Source of the DNA: Arthrobacter sp. 18067
Lineage (GTDB): Bacteria > Actinomycetota > Actinomycetes > Actinomycetales > Micrococcaceae
Length of the DNA stretch: 64,000 bases
Reading direction: 5' to 3'
Assembly (NCBI RefSeq): GCF_902706295.1
Contig: NZ_CACSJJ010000009.1
Coordinates: 62,001 to 126,000, forward strand
Below are positions 60,343-64,000 of this stretch, in pieces. Under the pieces are notes generated by a model. The model worked only from the letters and a program-made list of their open reading frames with translations. It ran no database searches and was not told the DNA's origin. The position numbers and the translations under genes were made by a program. Position 1 is the first letter of the stretch, and every line of letters begins with the position of its first letter.

Positions 60343-61152
60343 ATGCCACATCAGTCACGCAGTGCCCTCCTTGCCCGCGCCGAGCGCTCAGCATCAATCA
60401 ACACCGCTTGGCCACCGGTCCCGCGTGGACGAAAGAGGCGATCCGGTGTCCCCGGCAGCCTTCCCGCAAGGTTCAACCGGTCACGCTCCCGGGATCGCGC
60501 TGACCACCGGGGCCACATGCGAAGATTCGGCTCCTGGATCGGACGAAACCGCAGGCTCACAGTTGCCCTCCTGCTCTGCCTTGCCGCCGGGATGGCAGTC
60601 CAACAACTGACACCGGCATCAGAACTACGCATCAATGTCCTCGTGGCCTCCCACGATCTTCCAACAGGCACCAGCCTCGTGGAGTCCGACTTCACCAGCC
60701 AGGGTGTGCCGCCGGACTTTGCCATTACCGGTGCCGTGACGGACGTTCAGGCCCTGGTTGGGCGCCAACTTGCCTCACCCCTGGGCAGGGGGCAGGTCCC
60801 AACGGAATCCAGTCTCCTTGGTCCAGGGCTGCTCACCGGCGCACCGGCAGGGGCGGCCGCGGTGCCGCTGCGGATGGCTGACCCGTCGTCCATCCAGCTG
60901 CTCTCCCCCGGCCAGTTGGTAACAGTGGTTCTCACGGCGGCCGGCTCCTACGACGAATCCAGGCAAAGCCAGGTGTTGGCCGGCCCTGTCCCAGTTCTCT
61001 GGACTTCAGCCCTGGGCGGCAAGACCGGCGAATGGCTCGGCACCAACGACACCGAGGGTTTGGTGGTGGTGGCCGCGGATCCCCAACAAGCAGAAAAGCT
61101 TGCCGGCGCTTCAACGCAAGGCAAGCTTTTCTTTGTTTTGGTAAGTCCGTGA
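60343..61152 (+). CDS. SAF-domain membrane protein, CpaB/RcpC-like
   Basis: The 269-residue protein has a basic N-terminal region of about 70 residues, one membrane helix (about 71-90, LTVALLLCLAAGMAVQQL) and an outside domain with VLVASHDLPTGTSLVESDFT, GRQLASPLGRGQVPTESSL and PLRMADPSSIQLLSPGQLV. These match the SAF domain of CpaB/RcpC proteins that act in Flp pilus assembly. No other pilus gene is near, so an independent role is likely. The last 20 codons contain a terminator-like hairpin. Confidence 0.85.
   Translation: MPHQSRSALLARAERSASINTAWPPVPRGRKRRSGVPGSLPARFNRSRSRDRADHRGHMRRFGSWIGRNRRLTVALLLCLAAGMAVQQLTPASELRINVLVASHDLPTGTSLVESDFTSQGVPPDFAITGAVTDVQALVGRQLASPLGRGQVPTESSLLGPGLLTGAPAGAAAVPLRMADPSSIQLLSPGQLVTVVLTAAGSYDESRQSQVLAGPVPVLWTSALGGKTGEWLGTNDTEGLVVVAADPQQAEKLAGASTQGKLFFVLVSP
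61094..61130 (+). terminator. Terminator-like hairpin inside the end of the SAF-domain gene
   Basis: AAAAGCTTGCC (61094-61104) pairs perfectly with GGCAAGCTTTT (61120-61130), followed by CTTTGTTTTGG. It lies in the last 20 codons of the gene, which stops at 61152. It would end transcription inside the coding region unless translation suppresses it. Confidence 0.6.
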
Positions 61153-61177
61153 TGCGGGACCGTCTAGAGGCGGCCGA

Positions 61178-64000
61178 TCAGCCCCAATGCGGAGGCCTTT
61201 GCTCTTTGAGCCACTGCTCATGGTCATAGCCGGACTCATCGCCCCAGCGGCGGGGATCGTCTTCCGCAGCTTTAGTGGGAAGAATTCCGTTGGCGCCGGG
61301 CTTGGCCGCGGTCGTCTTGGAGTCCGTTGCTTCTTCGGCGACGTCTGCTTCTCCGGCAACGTGGCCGCCCGTTGCGTCGGGGTCCGCCTCGGACCCGTTG
61401 TCCGGACCGGTTGCTTGTTCCATCAGTGGTGCTTCTTTCCCATTCCCGGCAACGCCACGTGCGTCCCCGGCAGCGTCTTCAGGCGCGCCGGCTGCCTGAA
61501 GTGCCGAACTCGGAGCAAACGTTGGCTGCCCCTTTTCTACACTCAATTGTTCAACATCCATGTCCAGGAAGCCATGCTGAGGCGACGTCGACCGCGGGAT
61601 GTGGTTCTCCAGCCCAAGGTAGGACCCAATGCGATCCGCGCAGGACGAGGGATCAGTGAAGACTTCAATGGTCCACAGGGACATATAGCGCCATCCCATG
61701 CGCTCCAGCAACTGCGGACGCAACCGGCTGCGTTCGCGCACGCTCATCCGCCGGTAGCGTTCAGTGCCATCGGATTCGATCGCGACGGGGGTGGGGATCT
61801 CTGCACCCTCCCGGCCGATTGTGTGGACTGGATCCGCGGCGGCCGCAATGTCCAGCACGCCATCGTAGAGATGCCAGACTCGGGCTCCCCGGGCACGCAG
61901 GCGTTCCCCAAGGTCGGCCACCAAAGGGTCCTCGCCGAGCGCTTGCTCACTGGCCACAGCACGGGAAGCAGGCGTACCGAGGTTGCTGTTTCCCGAGAGT
62001 TCGCGGTCCAACAGTTCGTAGAAGTCCACCGCACCGTGAGCCAAGCGATCAAGGTCGAGGTCCTCGGGCCGGAAGCAACTCAGGACGTGCATGGAACGCC
62101 GGGCACGGGTCATCGCCAAGGCGAACCGGTTCCTGCCACCTTCAGTTGACAGTGGGCCAAACGAGTGCAGCGCCCGGCCATGAGGTGTGCGGCCGTAGCC
62201 AAGGGAGAAGATGACGTGGTCCCTCACCAGCCCCTGGGCACGCTCAAGGTCCACTACGCGGAAGGACTCGGGGCCAGCCCCAAAGAATGTGGCCAGCAAG
62301 GGATGGTTGGGCAGCTGCAGCCTGATGGCCTCGCCGATTCTGGCGGCATGACGCAGGCTGGCCGTCACTACGGCCAGAGACGTCCGGGGCCGGAGTCTGG
62401 CGTGTTCGAATACCAAGTCCACAACACGGTTGACCTCGGCGGTGACGGACTCGACACCTTCATGGTCAGCCCCCGGAAGCCCAGTGCCGTCAGGAATGTA
62501 CTCAACGAGGATCGAACGGTCCAGGCCAGTGACCGAGTTGCCATCGGGCAGGCGCCGCAGGCCACCGTCGTAGTAGTTCTTGCTCAACTGCAGGATCAAG
62601 TCTTCGTCCACGGCCCGATAAACCCAGTTCAGTTGCCACGTGGGGAGAACCCTGGCCAAAGCCTTGAACGCACTGTCGACGTTCTCGTGGCTGGCAACAC
62701 CGGCAACCGGTGGTTCCACGGCCACGCTGAACGTGCGCGCGTTCGCGATCTTCGCATCACCGAAAGCCACAACCTGCCGCGCCCGGGCGATGGCAGGAAG
62801 AACGGCCTGCAGCGACGTGGATTCCGCGTCGATAACCACAACCGCGTCAAACTTCAGCTCAGCGGGAAGAACACCAGTGAGAAGGTAGGGGCTGACGGAC
62901 CAAACAGGGACCAGCAGCGGCACAAGTTCTGGAGCTTGGGCGCTGAGTGCCGGCAACGTCACCCGGCCGTCCTTCAGCAGTGCGCGAAGCAATTCCGCCT
63001 GCCTCGGGTGCTCGAGGAGGCCTTGGCGCCATTTCCGGGCCAACTGCCACCGGAGGCGTGCGGCTCCACTGGCAATGTGTGCCTGGTCCGCAAGACGGTA
63101 TTCGGCCTCGAGCCGGCGCAACGAATCACCGTCGGACATGGCAAGGTAGTCGTCGCCACTGATCATGGCTTCCAAAGCGGACTGCCACCAGGCCAAGTCC
63201 AGTTCGGCTGCCACGGAGGCTGCCGGGACTTCCCTGGCTGCCAGGTCGGAAAGCAGCTCGCCGAGACCATGCTCACGCATTTCCTCGATCAGGAGGGTGC
63301 GCTCGGGAAGGGTTTCCAGTGTGGCCGTGTCGGCAACGAGCCGTTCCAGCCGCTCCATCAGTTCCAGATACGGCGTACCGTGCAGCGACCCCCCGGCACT
63401 GGTGTGTTTGAGCGCATCACCGAGGCGACGCAGTTCGCCGTCGAGTTCCCGGTAAAGCGCACCAAGATCGGCAAGCCCGGAAGGTACCGCGGGATGGCGC
63501 TGGGTAGTGGCGTAGCCAGCCCAGAGAGCGCGCTGCTCCTGGACCAGAACCAGGGAGCTGTGGAGGTCAGCGATGTGGACACCCGGCCGCACGTATTCCT
63601 TGGCCACACGGCGGAGGCGTGAGCGCTGCATGGAGGGCATCTCCAGGTTGCGCTCACGGCGCCAGGCGGAGCTGGCGGTAGCGGAGATGAGGTCGTGCAC
63701 CGGTCGGTCGAAGATGTCCGGAGTGAATTTATCCAGGCTTTCGCGGACGGCAATCAGGAGTTCAAGCTGGGCACCCCACTCCGTGAAGGTCTCTCCCAAC
63801 CGGATCTCGGCGTGGTCCGAAAGCTGTTTCATCCGATCCCGCAGGACGGGCAACTTTTCCTCTGCCAGGCGGGCGAGCTGCTGCGCTTCCTCGGTCTCCT
63901 TGCGGGTGACCAATCGGGCTCCATACCAAGGGCTTGACGTGGAAGCCCTGCTGAAGCTGCCCAGCTCGGCGGCACGACGCAAACGGCCCGCGAGTTCCTC
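61178..64000 (-). CDS. SF1 DNA helicase with C-terminal REase_MTES_1575-like nuclease domain, 5' end cut by window edge
   Basis: The frame is open to base 64000, so only the C-terminal 940 residues are visible; the helicase Walker A lies outside. The visible part has long helical regions, a Walker-B-like VVVIDAESTSLQAVLPAIAR, FGDAKIANART and the motif VI region RNRFALAMTRARRSMHV of SF1 (UvrD/AAA_12) helicases. A nuclease domain follows (VLDIAAAADP, then PTPVAIESDGTERYRRMSVR and LLERMGWRYMSLWTIEVF). The family usually has ExxD-type residues here. The acidic tail ends in HEQWLKEQRPPHWG. The substrate is presumably DNA; defence and repair are both possible. Confidence 0.82.
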   Translation of the reverse strand, partial: EELAGRLRRAAELGSFSRASTSSPWYGARLVTRKETEEAQQLARLAEEKLPVLRDRMKQLSDHAEIRLGETFTEWGAQLELLIAVRESLDKFTPDIFDRPVHDLISATASSAWRRERNLEMPSMQRSRLRRVAKEYVRPGVHIADLHSSLVLVQEQRALWAGYATTQRHPAVPSGLADLGALYRELDGELRRLGDALKHTSAGGSLHGTPYLELMERLERLVADTATLETLPERTLLIEEMREHGLGELLSDLAAREVPAASVAAELDLAWWQSALEAMISGDDYLAMSDGDSLRRLEAEYRLADQAHIASGAARLRWQLARKWRQGLLEHPRQAELLRALLKDGRVTLPALSAQAPELVPLLVPVWSVSPYLLTGVLPAELKFDAVVVIDAESTSLQAVLPAIARARQVVAFGDAKIANARTFSVAVEPPVAGVASHENVDSAFKALARVLPTWQLNWVYRAVDEDLILQLSKNYYDGGLRRLPDGNSVTGLDRSILVEYIPDGTGLPGADHEGVESVTAEVNRVVDLVFEHARLRPRTSLAVVTASLRHAARIGEAIRLQLPNHPLLATFFGAGPESFRVVDLERAQGLVRDHVIFSLGYGRTPHGRALHSFGPLSTEGGRNRFALAMTRARRSMHVLSCFRPEDLDLDRLAHGAVDFYELLDRELSGNSNLGTPASRAVASEQALGEDPLVADLGERLRARGARVWHLYDGVLDIAAAADPVHTIGREGAEIPTPVAIESDGTERYRRMSVRERSRLRPQLLERMGWRYMSLWTIEVFTDPSSCADRIGSYLGLENHIPRSTSPQHGFLDMDVEQLSVEKGQPTFAPSSALQAAGAPEDAAGDARGVAGNGKEAPLMEQATGPDNGSEADPDATGGHVAGEADVAEEATDSKTTAAKPGANGILPTKAAEDDPRRWGDESGYDHEQWLKEQRPPHWG

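Noticed and set aside
62165..63622. 485-codon plus-strand frame opposite the helicase-nuclease gene
   Set aside because: Antisense shadow; no motif, while the minus strand has clear helicase and nuclease signatures.
1..64000. CRISPR array, transposon or prophage
   Set aside because: No regularly spaced repeats, transposase, integrase or phage structural genes were found; gene content and codon use look uniform.

Overview
The window is a high-GC actinobacterial chromosome segment, most likely from Arthrobacter or Paenarthrobacter (Micrococcaceae). This is inferred from the succinylase-type dap genes, the GluABCD glutamate transporter, the fused two-domain peptide-ABC ATPase, the dapC-fdxA pair, and the many GTG/TTG and leaderless starts. 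It reads as ordinary core chromosome. I saw no prophage, insertion sequence, integrase, rRNA operon or CRISPR array. There is one tRNA gene (Ala, anticodon CGC, 55616-55688).

Layout. 0-9 kb: LOG-family protein (cut by the left edge), gluABCD, divergent dapE/dapD, a secreted lysozyme-like protein, an unknown protein and a TetR regulator. 9-16 kb: galE, gltA, dapC-fdxA, a small SH3-like protein, a four-helix membrane protein, typA. 16-23 kb: an SGNH lipoprotein and a peptide ABC operon (dppA-B-C-DF order), followed by a decayed mntA/hepT toxin-antitoxin remnant and a DUF1877 gene. 23-32 kb: a 42-residue small protein, ychF, rmuC, ispH, a membrane protein, xseA-xseB, a PPK2 kinase, an AlaA-type aminotransferase. 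32-38 kb: a quaternary-amine (OpuC-like) ABC operon, rsgA behind a short leader ORF, a Nudix hydrolase. 38-46 kb: GH35 beta-galactosidase, pirin, a GlcNAc-kinase-like ATPase, nitronate monooxygenase, a LysR/MFS pair, TMEM175 channel, Lrp regulator. 46-55 kb: MFS/Lrp pair, DUF1761, corA-zapE, ferritin, usp-fluC-fluC, padR-aarF. 55-64 kb: tRNA-Ala, an NAD(P)-binding protein, a membrane protein, galU-GNAT, fthC, fmdB, a SAF-domain protein and the C-terminal 940 residues of an SF1 helicase with a restriction-endonuclease-like domain (cut by the right edge).

How the genes work together. dapD, dapC and dapE supply three consecutive steps of the succinylase branch of lysine/DAP synthesis. galE and galU serve UDP-sugar supply. 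gluABCD, dpp and the Opu-like system import glutamate, peptides and compatible solutes. xseAB, rmuC and the helicase-nuclease act on DNA. The strongest window-wide signal is regulatory: about twenty genes have a TANNNT -10 hexamer ending 6-8 nt before the ATG or GTG, so they are probably leaderless, and this fixes several starts. Other non-routine items are the toxin-antitoxin relic, terminators that overlap gene ends (zapE has its stop codon in the hairpin loop), tail-to-tail coding overlaps (galE/gltA and 13.2 kb), and several unannotated small ORFs.
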